DNA of 64,000 nt from Buxus sempervirens (taxonomy: Eukaryota > Streptophyta > Magnoliopsida > Buxales > Buxaceae), in the NCBI GenBank assembly GCA_947561395.2, contig OX387187.1, forward strand, positions 1,742,976-1,806,975. Direction: 5' to 3'. The first letter of the stretch is position 1. Every line of letters begins with the position of its first letter. This document shows, piece after piece, positions 12,133-23,745 of the stretch. A program made the position numbers and the translations under genes. The notes beneath the pieces are model-generated. The model was not told the DNA's origin and ran no database searches. It was given only the letters and a program-made list of their open reading frames with translations.

Positions 12133-13117
12133 CTCCTTTTATTGCATTTTTTTCTTTTTTTTCACACCTTTGTATCAAAGCAAACTCCAATAGTGGACAG
12201 ACAAAGGATTTTACTCAAAAATAAGTTTTTATACTATTGGCCTCAAAATTCTCAGATGCTTGTAAAAACCAAGGTTTTATAAATAAAAAAAGTATTTAAT
12301 TTCTCATCACTGGCCAAAATATAAATTTTTTTTTAAGTTTGGTCCAAAACACTTAATCACACATAATTAAAGGAATTGAAATCAAGTTAAATAATGAAAA
12401 GGATGATTCAAGCAATAAGGAGAGATCAAATCTGTCTATCCTAGGACCCTTAGAGTTATCCCCAAATGACTTTTCTTCCAGAATTAACCCCGTTATTCCC
12501 AGTCCGTTCCATCTTCAGTGCTTATACTACTTTCACTTCAAGCTTGGACAACATGATCAACTCAACCTCTGATTCCATTTTTTTTTCTTTTTTCTTCTTT
12601 TTTTTCTTTTTTTTTCTTTTTTTTTCTTTTTTTTTCTTTCCAATATTGCACCTAGCGCCAGTTACGGTTTTCACTAGGGTCGACTTTTGCATTCCGTCAT
12701 CACCAATCTTTTACTCTGAGAATTGAAAGAATATACTAAAATCACCAAGGACTTAAAAATAGGACGAAACGAAGGCTAGGCTTAGTTTATGAAAAAAAAT
12801 GTATTAAAGGCTCAAAATATTCCAAACATGGAAATAGGTCAACTGAACTTACAATCATGATTAATATGATCCCCATTCCCCAAACTTTGTTCATTCCTTT
12901 TCTTTTTGCACTTGGCTTTCATTTACCACTATTCCTTGCTTTTTTTTCATTTTTTTTCTTTTTGTTTTTGCCCCAATTTGCTTTGCCCCAGTATAAAACT
13001 GTAATTCCCAGTTTAGGTTTATCAAAGAAACGAACAGGCTCGACTTGGCTAGACTAGGGATTAAAATTTTGGGAAATAAAGAAAGATAGCCTCGAATCAT
13101 TTCCTAGTAATATTTAA
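12133..13117 (-). other. Element A spacer between integrase and antisense gene
   Basis: Non-coding spacer. It contains pyrimidine runs on the plus strand (12145-12165, 12575-12640, 12940-12970), so polypurine runs on A's sense strand. The same spacer is found in B (47652-48597) and C (about 30600-32110), including a conserved block around GGCCAGTGATGAGAAATC. No gene is seen. Confidence 0.75.
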
Positions 13118-14361
13118 TCAAGAAAAATACCTTTTTACTGCATCAGAGTTAATCGGCTCAGGAAAATCTTTTCCGTCCATTTCTGTTAAGATGAGTGCAT
13201 CCCCTGATAAGACTTTCTTGACAACATAAGGTCCTTCCGAATTTAGCTTAAACTTACCGCGAGGGTCTTCCAAAAATGGTAAGATTTTCTTTAAAACCAA
13301 ATTTCTTTCTTGGAAAGTTGTGGGCTTCACCTTCTTATTGTAAGCCCTGGCATTCTCTTCTGGTACAACTAGCCATGACAAAGCGCCTTCAAACGCTTTT
13401 CCTCTATTAGATTGAGTTGATCATGTCTTGACTATATCCATTCAGCTTCTTCTAACTCTGCTTCCATTAGCACTCTCAGTGATGGAACTGCTTCCATTCC
13501 ATAAACTAGGGAATACAGGGTTACCCCAGTAGAAGTCCGGATTGAGGTTCTGTAGGCATGTAGAGCAAGCGGTAGCATTTCATGCCAATCTCCGTAACTT
13601 ACTACCATTTTCTGAATTATTTTCTTTATATTCTTGTTTGCTGCTTCTACTGCCCCATTCATCTTTGGTCTGTACGGAGCTGACTTGTGGTGAGTGATCT
13701 GAAACTGCTCACACATCTTCTTCATATCCTTATTCTTAATGTTTGAAGCGTTGTCTGATACTATGGCATTTGGCAGACCATAGCTGCAAATGATGTTGTA
13801 CTTAAAAAATTTAAGAACATGGTTACTTGTGATATTTGCATACGAAGCTGCTTCAACCCACTTGGTGAAATAATCAATTGCTACCAGAATAAATTTGTGC
13901 CCATTTGATGCCTTTGGGGAAATCATGCCAATGATGTCTATGCCCCACATGAAGAAAGGCCGTGGTTAGTTCATGTTGTGCAGCTCACTTGGTGGTGCAT
14001 GCTTGTTATCAGCATAGATTTGGCATAGATGACACATCTTAACATGTACATAGCAATCGTGCTCCATCATTGACAAATAGTATCCCAATCGCAGAATCTT
14101 CTTCGCAAGCATATGCCCATTCGTATAGGGTCCACAGACTCCTCCATGTACAGTTTCAATCAACCTTTCTGACTCAGCCTTAGCAACACATCTGAGTAGG
14201 ATATCATTATGTGACCTCTTGTATAACTGCCCACCACTTAGTAAGAATTGTCCTGCTAATCTCTGTATTGCCCTTTTCTCAGTAGAGGTAGCACCTTCTG
14301 GCAGACTCTGATCATTCAAGAAATTCTTGATATCTTGAAACCATGGTACTTCTTTTGGCAC
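13118..14361 (-). pseudogene. Element A integrase region
   Basis: Part of a Ty3/gypsy polyprotein. In order: an HHCC zinc-binding segment (near VHGGVCGPYTNGHM and CHLCQIYADNKHAPP), then the catalytic core with WGIDIIGMISPKASNGHKF, the IVSDNASNIKNK segment and the [13 protein letters not shown] segment carrying the D, D and E positions, then a basic C-terminal segment. It inserts element cDNA into the genome. Neighbours are RNase H upstream and the spacer plus antisense gene downstream. It is a broken fossil with a few breaks. Confidence 0.9.
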
Positions 14362-14388
14362 TCCTTCTAGAACACGACAGTAAGCCGG

Positions 14389-15402
14389 TTAATCTCTAAC
14401 CTCGACTTCTAGCGGTTTGATGTCTATTCCTTCTGGAACACTGATCATTGAAGCCAATGTAGCCAAAGCATCTGCAAATTGATTCTTGGCCCTTGGCATA
14501 TAGCTGAAGGAAATTCGAATAAATTTGGTGCTTATTTCTTCCAAATACTGGTGATAAATTCGAATAAATTTGGTGCTTATTTCTTTGGTTTTCCATTCAC
14601 CAGTTGTTTGGAAGATGATAAGACTCGAATCCCCATATATGTCAAGTTCCTCTACTTCATGGTCTAGAGCAGCCTGCAGCCCAATTATACATGCTTCATA
14701 TTCTGAAATATTGTTTTTGGACTGGAATCTCAGCTTTACTGTGATTGGGATATGTGACCCATCTGGCTTGACCAAAACTGCCCCAATTCCATTTCCATTC
14801 ATGTTTGCGGCCCCATCAAAGAACATCTGCCAAGAGCTTTCACTTTCCTCTTCTTCAGTAAATAAAACTGCCTCATCAGGAAAATTAGTCTTTAATAGCT
14901 GATAGTCTGGCAAGGGATACTCAGCTAAGTGATCAGCAATTGTTTGACCTTTAATTGCCTTTTGAGTGACATATTTGAGGTCAAATTCAGAAAGCAACAA
15001 CTGCCATTTCGCCGTTCTGCCAGTTAGTGCCGGTTTCTCAAATAGGTACTTCAAAGGGTCCATTCGGGATATCAATAATGTGGAATGACTAAGGAAGTAA
15101 TGCCTTAATCTTTGAGTAGCCCACACTAAAGCACAACAGATCTTTTCCAAAGGAGAATACTTGGCTTCATATTCGGTGAACTTCTTACTCAGATAGTAGA
15201 TAGTCCTTTCCTTTCGGCCCGTCTCATCATGTTGCCCCAAGACACACCCCATTGACGTCTCCAAAACGGACAAGTACAGAATCAATGGTCTTCCCGGAGT
15301 CGGTGGCACTAGTACAGGTGGATTCAGCAAATATTCTTTTATCTTGTCAAAGGCCTGTTGGCAATCATCATTCCAAACCGTTGGATTGTTCTTTCTTAGC
15401 AA
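14389..15402 (-). pseudogene. Element A RNase H and second RNase H region
   Basis: Carries the gypsy-type RNase H following RT (LILYLSVLETSMGCVLGQHD, YEAKYSPLEKICCALVWA). A second RNase H domain follows, with FFDGAANMNGNG, SEYEACIIGLQAALD and IYGDSSLI supplying the acidic D, E and D positions. A dual RNase H is a known mark of the Tat lineage, which includes Ogre and Retand-like elements. Homologous to 45361-46237 in element B. Broken fossil. Confidence 0.9.
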
Positions 15403-16290
15403 CTTGAATATTGGTTCACAGGTGGCAGTGAGTTATGCTATGAACCGGCTGATGTACTGAATTCTTCCTAGGAAACCACGAACTTCCTTCTCTGTTCTGG
15501 GTGGTGGCATTTCAATAATCGCTTTGGCTTTAGCTGGGTCAATCTCTATTCCCCTTCTGCTCACTATGAATCCCAACAATTTTCCTTATGTAGCCCCAAA
15601 GACGCACTTTCCTGGGTTAAGTCGTAAACTGTATTTTCTGAGTCGGTCAAACACTTTTTTCAAGTTGATCAAATGGTCTTCTTCTTTACAGGACTTGGCA
15701 ATCATATCATCTACATAAACTTCCATCTCCTTGTGGGTCATATCATGGAACAGCGCTGTCATGGTTCTCTGATAGGTTGCCCTGGCATTCTTAAGCCCAA
15801 ATGGCATGACAGTGTAGTGGAAGGTACCCCATGGTGTAATAAAAGCTATTTTTTCTTGATCCTCCTTTGCCATCTTGATTTGATTATATCCAGAGAAACC
15901 ATCCATGAATGAGAATAGGCTATGTACAGCAGTATTGTCGACCAAAAGGTCGATGTGTGGAAGTGGAAAATCATCCTTCGGGCTTGCCTTGTTCAGATCT
16001 CTGTAGTACACGCACATCCTGACTTTCTTATCCTTCTTTGGTACTGGAACAATATTTGCGAGCCACTCGAGGTACGTGGAGACTACCAAAAATCCCGCTT
16101 GGAATTGCTTGACCACTTTATCTTTGACCTTCAGTGTCCATTCAGGTTTCAATCTTCTCAACTTTTGCTTGACCAGCTTAACCCCTGGCAAAATTGGTAA
16201 TCTGTGCAAAACCATGTCAGTATCCAACCCTGGCATATCCCGATACGACCATGCAAATACATCTTTATAATCAACCAAGAACCGTGTCAT
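15403..16290 (-). pseudogene. Element A reverse transcriptase region
   Basis: Typical gypsy RT motifs: RDLNKASPKDDFPLPHID, FMDGFSGYNQIKMA, ITPWGTFHYTVMPFGLKNA and EVYVDDMIAKS with the catalytic YVDD. It copies element RNA into DNA. It follows a long linker after the protease and precedes RNase H. The closest relative in the window is 44700-45360 in B. Broken fossil. Confidence 0.92.
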
Positions 16291-17387
16291 TTCATCACAC
16301 TACACATCAGAAAGTCATGCCCCAACCTTCACTATTTTTGGGTCATCTTTGGTCCCTAGATTTATTGAAATGGTCTCCTCAATATTGGGTTGAACACCCT
16401 TTTCATGACACTCCAATTGATATGCAATTTCTTTAGGAGGCTCGTCTTCTTCGACCTTGGTCTCTTCTTCGATCCCCATTAGGTCAAAGTCAAGCACAAG
16501 GTCGAAGTCATATTCAACCTGATTTAATTCCGTTTGCTTATATGGTTCATAAATGGTTTGGACTTTTTTGAAAAATTTAAATTTTCTAGAAAAAATAGAA
16601 AAATCTTTTTGGGTTTTTTGTGAGCCTTCTAAAAAAGCCTTTCCTTAAGACGAAGGCTCATTAAAACCTTCAGGAAAAGGGCCTTCCACTAATGGAGTTT
16701 TTTTTTGGAAGCTATGTCTGTTTGCTCCGCTTCAAAGGTAAGGGGAGTTTCCTCCCAATTGTTCATAATAAATTTTTCTGGAGTAGGAAAAATGGTGCAA
16801 GCCTACCCATCAAGCTCAGAATCCGATGCCATCATCACCGGATGAAATGTACTGCCCTTTTCTGCTGTGGGGCCCAATCTAGATATAACCTCATCTGGAA
16901 TCCTCACTGCTGCCCAATCAATGAAAGGCAGCTCCTTTGCTTCCTCAGTTTTTTCGCCTTCAGTCATGGCGAAGAAAGCCCCACTGTCTTTAGTGAAATA
17001 CTGCTGCTTTCTGGCTGTGGCCCAGGCTCACCCATTGTTTCATTTGAAAAAGACGAGATATAGGGTTGCAAAGTGGGGATATATGGCTTCAAGAAAGGGT
17101 TAGTGTTATGGTATGGAGGTTTTGATTGATCTGTTGGAGGAGATATCTGAATCTTGTGGGAAGATTTTGGGAAAGTTTCCCTTAGATGAGGGAATTTTTC
17201 TTTGCTTTCCTGTTCTGTATCAAATTCTGCCTTCTCCAACCTCTTGGTGTAAACCCCAAACCTGCTTTAGGGGTAAGCTTCTCGGCTCTTATAGGCTCCA
17301 ACCTTCCTTGTAGGTTGACACCCAAACCTTTCCCTGCATGGAAATTGTATTTTCTCAGCACTTTTTCCACCATCTTTTCAGCACAGG
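16291..17387 (-). pseudogene. Element A linker between protease and RT
   Basis: Degenerate coding sequence homologous to 43482-44700 of element B, where it encodes a long acidic and charged linker ending near the RT start. Recognisable pieces include LDFDLMGIEEETKVEEDEPP and a segment ending KYNFHAGKGLGVN. No enzymatic domain is recognised. Broken fossil. Confidence 0.75.
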
Positions 17388-18686
17388 TCATTTTTCCTTA
17401 TCTTGATACCCGCCAAGTATGAAATTGACAGTCTCAAATTGGAAAGAGTGAAATGCAATTTTGTCGACAGTCATCTCGACATTAATGAAGGGTACATCAG
17501 GTGGCACTATTGGAAGTATCAAATTCTCAGCTAGGACAGTTATCACCCTTTGTCCTCTTATATACTTCACCCTTTGGTGAAGAGTAGATGGTATTGCCCT
17601 AGCCGAGTGTATCCACGGTCTTCCTAGGAGCAGATTGAAAGCTGCTGGAATATCCATCACTTCAAATGTGATGTTAAAGATATTGGGTCCAATAGTGACC
17701 GACAGTTTAATCTTCCTTAGGGAGTATGTCTTAGAGCTATCAAAAGCCCCTACAATCCTCCCATTTTGTTTGATCTTGGATTGATCCAGACCAAGTTTGG
17801 CAAAAGTGATTAATGGGCAGACATTTAAGGCTGACCCATTGTCAATTAAAACCCGTGCTATCATACTGCCCTTACAAAGCACAGTGATGTGCAAAGGGTC
17901 AACATGATAACACCCACCTGGGTTTATCTCACTTTTTGAAAAACTTATCACATTGTGAGACAAGATTTGGCCAACCATTTTGCCTAACTGGTCTGGATCA
18001 ATAGCTTTGGGCACATGTGCATTCTGAAGCACCTTCAATAATGAATCCCTATGCTTTTTAGAATTCAACAAAAGTCCCAGTATTGAAATCTGGGCCGGGA
18101 CTTTGTTCAACTGATTGACAATATTGAATTCACTCTTTTTTATTATTTTTATAAGATCAGCTGTCTCATTTTCAGCCACCTGGGGAGTGTCTTCCCCTGC
18201 TTTTGCTTTTCCTTTCAATTTTGTTTTCTCTTCATCTTCTTTTCTTTCCTTTTCAACTTCCAATTCTTTTTCCTTTCCCTCTTCTCTTACACACCTTCTA
18301 GATCTCATCATGAGGTTCACCTCCTCCTGGTTCTGCCCCACAACCACTTGAACTGTGATAGTGAATCCTTCATTGTAGTTCCATAGCATAGCTGATTCTG
18401 AGTAACTAGGCTTTGGAACATTTATCACAAGGGAAGGAAGTTTGGACTTGGATGAAAAAGCCTGGGTAGAAGGAATATCTACAACCAAGGGTGGGAGTTG
18501 CCTTGGTTGAAGCGATTTTGAAGGTAAAGGAAATGATGAGGTAATTGAAGTGGCGAGGTGGTCACAGTTGATGACCAAGGGTGACTTTGATGGATTGGAG
18601 GGAGAACAAGTGGAAGGATTGCAGTTGATAACCAAAGGAGGCCTTGCTGTACTTGTTTGGGTCATGAGGGAGGAAACCCAGTCCAA
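17388..18686 (-). pseudogene. Element A protease region
   Basis: Contains an aspartic protease signature, ARVLIDNGSALNVCP, followed by FEVMDIPAAFNLLLGRPWIH, the usual second motif of gypsy proteases. Upstream is a low-complexity linker rich in Ser, Pro and Lys. The protease releases the mature proteins from the polyprotein. The counterpart in B is 42777-43430. Confidence 0.88.
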
Positions 18687-18746
18687 GGAGGAGTTAATAT
18701 GCTCAACAACACAATCATTTCTTTTGGAAATAACATTAATTTTATC

Positions 18747-20102
18747 TCATCTTTTTCCTTGGTAGAAATGGACTTTGACCGAAGTCCCTATGGGAGCAAT
18801 CAACTGAGATGGGTCAAAAGTTTCTTGAATGGAAAAGATGGCTGCAACTGAGTTGGATGGGCCCGCCCCATTGTGATAAGGCAATGGATTCTGCCCAATG
18901 TCATTTCCGGAAGGGGTGGATGCAACTGTATTGAAGGATAAGGCTTTCTGATCCAACAGGTCCTGAACAGCATGCTATAAAGGCTAGCAGTTGTCAGTAG
19001 GGTGTCCTGGTGCACCCATGTGAAAATCACAGGTGACCGAGGGATCAAAATTCCTCCCTTTAGATGCATTTGGGTTCGGCTCCTTCAGGGTTACCTAGCC
19101 TACCTTCAGTAATGTTGGTAATAGCTGGGACAGTGTTACGGGAATAGGAGTGAAGACTCTATTCCTTCTTGTTGCCATCCATGCATCTCTCTCTTCCTTA
19201 GTAAAAGCCATCTTCTGATTTTCAGGCACAGATGGAGAGAAATTGGTGGTAGTCTGACCCACTAGATGATTGTAAAAAGGCTGCCCCAGTGTGCTAATGA
19301 AGGTTGAAATCATCTCTGGCTCCAACATAGGTGGTCTAACCTGAGAAGCAGTCTCCCTCCACCTCTTGGCATATTGCCTCACAAATTCGTCTTTATTTTT
19401 GCTCATCCTCATCACATCATACCTATCTAGCATGATCTCGGAATTGAACGTGTATTGGGCTAAAAAGGCGTCAGCCAGATCCTTCCATCTTCTGATCTTC
19501 CCATGGTCTAGTGTGGCAAACCACCTCAGCGCAGATCCAGTCAAACTCCTCTGGAAGAGTTGAATCAGAATGCCGTCATCCCTGCCAAATTGGCATAGAG
19601 TCCCACAATAGAGCTTCAGATGGCTCATAGGGCAGCCAGTGCCATCATATTTTTCAAAGTCTAGGCACTTGAATTTGGCTGGTAGGCATATATCTAGGTA
19701 TAGACACAAGTCTTCAAAGTTGGTCCCTCCATAACTGTTCACCTCTTTTACTTCTCTCAGTTCTTCCTGAATCATCTCCAGCTTATACAAGAATTTCCTT
19801 TCCATTTCCTCCCTCACTCTTTCTTTTTCCTTCTCCTTCTCAGATTCAACACTGTCCTCCCTAATCAGTATAGGTTTAGGGACAGGTTCAAAAACGGGTT
19901 CAGGAATAGGTTGAGCTGGAGGTGGAATGTTGGTTTGAGGTGGAGGTACTTAGTGAGAAGTTGAGGCTTGGTTCTGGGCTTGGGCTTGCTAGGCCTGAAT
20001 AGCCAGTAAGTTTTCCAGCATTTGGGCGAGCCTCGCCACTTGCGCTTGCGATTGAGCAAAGTCCTGAGTAGGAACATCAACCTGATTCTCAGTAAGATCC
20101 AT
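18747..20102 (-). pseudogene. Element A gag region
   Basis: Starts at the ATG at 20102, shortly after a splice-acceptor-like site. It holds the retrotransposon gag core with YDGTGCPMSHLKLYCGTLC, LTGSALRWFATLDHGKIRRW and MISTFISTLGQPFYNHLVG. Toward the C-terminus lies the CDFHMGAPGHPTDKC-like knuckle found in Tat elements. It forms the virus-like particle. Homologous to C's gag (28234-29946). Broken fossil with a few breaks. Confidence 0.88.
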
Positions 20103-20257
20103 TGTGCGAGCCTTTGATCTGGTCACGGGAGCAATGATTGCAATTATAATGGTACCTGGTGAAAAAAAAAATAAAGAAAATGTCAGCCCCAATTTATATC
20201 TCATTCACACACCTATGAATGCATGTATGCAGGTTAAGTGAACACGAGCTTGGACCT

Positions 20258-20289
<32 letters not shown>

Positions 20290-20327
20290 TTTATTATATT
20301 ATTTTTTTGTTTATTTTGAAGAATTGT

Positions 20328-20900
20328 TGGAATATTTTAGGGCTTCCAACATATCCCACAAGATATGCATTGGATGGTACAAAAAGACCATCCAAAAAGT
20401 TGTTGGAATATTTTAGGGCTTCTAACATGTCGCACAAGATATGAATTGGTTGGCACGAAAAAAGACTATCCAAAGAGTTATTGGAATATTTTAGGGCTTC
20501 CAACGTCCCACAAGATACGATTTGGTTGGCACGAAAAAGGCCATCCAAAAAGTTGTTGGAATATTTTAGGGCTTCCAACCTCCCACAAGATATGACTTGG
20601 TTGGCATGAAAAAGGCCATCCAAAAAGTTGTTGGAATATTTTATGGCTTCTAACATCCCACAAGATATGACTTGGTTGGCACGAAAAAGGCCATCCAAAA
20701 AGTTGTTGGAATATTTTAGGGCTTCTAGCATCCCACAAGATATGACTTGGTTGGCACGAAAAAGGCCATCCAAAAAGTTGTTGGAATATTTTAGGGCTTC
20801 CAACATCCCACAAGATACGATTTGGTTGGCACGAAAAAGGCCATCAAAAAAGTTTTTGGAATATTTTAGGGCTTCCAACATCCCACAAGATATGATTTGG
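20328..20900 (-). repeat. 75-bp hairpin repeat in A leader
   Basis: About seven and a half units of 72-78 bp. On A's sense strand each holds GTTGGAAGCCCTAAAATATTCCAAC-type sequence: arms GTTGGAA and TTCCAAC around a loop starting GCCCTAAAA. The same hairpin occurs once at the gag end of the arrays in C (about 28013-28037) and B (about 38106-38131). The long open frame through the units is a repeat artefact. Confidence 0.9.
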
Positions 20901-20904
20901 AATT

Positions 20905-21128
20905 AAGGCTTCCAAAGCCTCCTGAAATTACTCAGGCTTTTAGGAGCCTATGAAGGGTTCTAGAATCACGCAAGCTTCTAGGGGCTTATGAGGATAAAGA
21001 TCTGAAATTTCAGGCTTTCAGATGCCCACAGAAATTTTGGTTAAAAATCTGAAATTCAAAGGCTTTCAGAGGCCTACAGAAATCTTGGTTAAGAACCTGA
21101 AATTCAAAGGCTTTCAGAGGGCCATGTA
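20905..21128 (-). repeat. Degenerate hairpin units in A leader
   Basis: Four to six degenerate units related to the CTGAAA-GCCTTTGAA-TTTCAG hairpins of B and C. One unit on the sense strand has arms ATCTGAAA / TTTCAGAT, another CTAGAA / TTCTAG, so the stems differ but stay paired. Confidence 0.75.
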
Positions 21129-21578
21129 AAAAAAAATTTCTGTTTTTTTTTTTTTTTACCTTTTTGATTTTTTAGACTTTTGATTTGATTTTTTCTTCTT
21201 CTTTTTTTTTTTTTTGTTTTTATTTTTGAGATTTCTTATTCAAGAACAGATTTTTAAATTGAATTGTTCTTATCAAACTTCGGAGATTTAAAAATGATTT
21301 GAAATTCTTTTTCTCATTTTTCTATTAGATTGCACTTCAAGAATGTGTTTTGCCACATATTTTCCTTTATCACTTCCACTCTTTCAGTTAAGTTACCTGT
21401 TCAACTTAGGTAAAAATTTTATAAAAAAAAATGCTTAACCCTTTAATTTGAGTGAGTTTATAAGGATTTGTATGTTTTTTACTCTTATTAAAGTATTTAT
21501 CATCTTTTATATCACTTAAGAGGTTAAAAGAACCAAGTTTGTTGGCAAAAGTTGCTGAAATAGCAATAAAATCCGTAA

Positions 21579-21683
21579 AACCGCATATATAGTGCGGACT
21601 AGCCATGTCCGCATTTAAAATGCAGTCAGGCTATGTCCGCAAATAAAATGCGGATATCCCATGTCCACAAATGAAATGCGGTT
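21579..21683 (-). promoter_or_regulatory. 7+7 half-site array, A leader
   Basis: Fifteen consecutive 7-base blocks (105 bp): eight half-sites alternating AACCGCA/GTCCGCA type with TGCGGAC/TGCAGTC type, separated by seven 7-base spacers. Register is exact throughout. A's half-site differs from the TACGGGC/GCCCGTA used by B and C. Function is unknown; see findings. Confidence 0.85.
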
Positions 21684-22310
21684 TACAGACGGAATTTCAC
21701 TGTTTTTGCTTTTTAAGTGATTTTAATGATTTTGATTGCACATCCAAACATATGGTTCACATTAACAAGCTTCTAGACTGTCCCAAAGTGGACTTTGACT
21801 CTATATTCACAAAAACAAAAAAACATGGGAACACATGTTCCCTCCAAAATTGGACACCAAACTTATGAATTTTGGACTTTTGGTTGCCTCCAACATGGAC
21901 TTTTGGGTAGGATGACTTCTGAATAGAGTTTACAAAACTTCTCCTATAGGCCACACCAAACTTAGGATACAAGCCTCTTTGGGAAAAATTCCATCCCAAA
22001 CACATGGACACCATGGTACTTACCTTACATGATATGAAGATAATTCTAAAAGAAAACCATGATATCACCTTGTTACCTTATGTTTACCTTCAATATGGCA
22101 TTCATATCATACCTTGGCCTTGTGAACCATGCAACCGGCCCCTCAATTACAAACCCATTTCCCCATCGTAATTGTTTACTTTAGCTCAAAAACGTGTATC
22201 TTCACCTTCAAGCGTATGGGCTTTGGGTTTTGGTTTAATGGCAACTTAGATCTCAAGCCTAGTAATGACCAGAATCAAAGATCCACAATGTCATCACGTC
22301 ATTAGCCTAA

Positions 22311-22417
22311 AGTTCTAAGGTGAATGTTTTCACTTTCGTTTTCCGAAGTAACGACCTCGTTGCGCCAAGCTACACACATTCGGGTTCAACTTCCTATAGG
22401 TAATGGGTAGGCTGTGC
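22311..22417 (-). other. Conserved leader block, A copy
   Basis: About 105 bp nearly identical in the three leaders (A here, C 26018-26124, B 36541-36645). On the sense strand it includes CCTATAGGAAGTTGAACCCG, AGCTTGGCGCAACGAG and GAAAACATTCACCTTAGAAC. It is conserved far better than its surroundings. It may be a structured or packaging element; this is inference. Confidence 0.8.
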
Positions 22418-22984
22418 AAAAGATTTAAAGTGCTCAAGTGCATTTGAAATATAAGGACACATTTATAACGTCCCAGTCCCTTGCCGCTCTTTTTCGTAGC
22501 CAAGCACACTTTTTTCACAAACCAAGGCATATATGAAATCATATTGGAAATAACTAAACACAAGCAAACAAGATACCAAAACACCCAAATATACTTATGA
22601 CTATTATATACCCAAAAATATCATACATGCATGTTATCATAATATACAAAAACAATTAATCGTGCAAACATGCTTGACCACCCAAAATACCCACTAAATT
22701 CTTAGATTTCATGCTCATAGCTTTGATGTTCAAAACATAGCATTAAACCCCCAAATTAAAGCATGCTATAGCAAAATCATGGTTTAGCCAAAACAAGCCT
22801 CCCATACACATGTTTCTAGAAACAATTCTAAAAATTAGATTTGAACATGTTTCTACCCCCATGAATTTTTAACCAATGAATCAGATTTTAAAACAAATCA
22901 AACATGCTCCATAACACAAAATAGCAAGCATTACAAATAAAACAAAACATGAACAAACTCAAAACATGGCTTAAATCCACAATG

Positions 22985-23002
22985 TCCCCAGTGGAGTCGC
23001 TA
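22985..23002 (-). other. Primer binding site of A (tRNA-Arg)
   Basis: The plus strand reads TCCCCAGTGGAGTCGCTA, which matches the 3' end of a plant tRNA-Arg (TCCCCAGTGGAGTCGCCA, from memory) at 17 of 18 bases. It sits two bases from the end of the 5' LTR, the same spacing as in B, C and E. A tRNA-Arg primer fits the Ogre/Tat lineage. Confidence 0.88.
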
Positions 23003-23004
23003 GT

Positions 23005-23745
23005 TGTAAGACATGGAAAATCAATCTAGTGACTTCCTATCATCACACGAGCTCAATCAAAATAACATGGAGTTGCCACCATTCCTTTTTAAGGTGTGAA
23101 TGGACACCCAAAATAATCAAATAAAAAATAATAAAAGAAAACAAATTAGAGTAAAAATAACTCTAATTCAAAAAGTAAACCAGAGATGGGTAATGAGATT
23201 AGGTTATGAAGAGGGGAAGGTGTTAGGCACCCCCATTCATCCACGCAAGGTGGTTGCCAAGTATTGTTCATGTTTTTAAAAAGGCTTGCTAATAAAAATC
23301 AAAACAAAAGAAAAAGGAAAAGATTGTATGGCTTATTTCCATGTGAATGATTCAATTAATAAAAGAATGTATGGCTTATTTCCATGTGAATGATTCAATT
23401 AATTCTGAATCCTTCTTATGAAAATAAGAGCCATTTCTTAGGCTTCACGATTGACTAAAATCAAGATAAAACAAATCTAAAGTAAAAATTTCAGAAATCT
23501 GGCTTTGAGTTAAATCCTTGAAATCTAAGAATAAAATAGGAAAATATTATTTTTATAAAATATTGAAGAATTGAATCTGAACCATCCAGAGCATAGATCT
23601 AGCCCATATTTCTCATTAGATAAAAAAAAAAAACAAAACCAAAAATACCCACGTTGATGAAAAACATCAAAAAGGGAGAGCTGAGATTGTAGGGTCTTCT
23701 TTTAAGAATGAAAAATGACTCAAAAACCAACTCATGAAACCATAG
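23005..23745 (-). repeat. Element A 5' LTR, part next to primer site
   Basis: Reverse complement of the 3' half of the family LTR. It ends CTTACA at the primer-site side and is cut at 23745 by insertion of B. The other part lies at 57313 onward, which joins to it across the CATAG duplication. It diverges more from B's and C's LTRs than those do from each other, so A is older. Confidence 0.88.

Larger units (their letters stand above)
20103..22984 (-). other. Element A 5' leader between primer site and gag
   Basis: About 2.9 kb without a gene. From the gag side it holds a splice-acceptor-like TTCACCAG/GTACC at 20155-20160, a (TA)n run near 20262-20290, the hairpin-type tandem array 20328-21125, T-rich runs, the 7+7 half-site array at 21579-21683, and a conserved block at 22311-22417. 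Leaders of B and C have the same parts in the same order. Open frames in the tandem array are artefacts of the repeat. Confidence 0.85.

Noticed and set aside
12466-12726. Phe-rich open frame
   Set aside because: Translation of a pyrimidine run in A's spacer.
20294-20881. 195-codon open frame on the minus strand
   Set aside because: It is read-through of the 75-bp leader repeat, whose length is a multiple of three; the protein is only the repeat unit over and over.
22985-23002. Fragment of a tRNA-Arg gene
   Set aside because: Only the 18 bases of the acceptor end are present and they sit two bases from an LTR, so this is a primer binding site.
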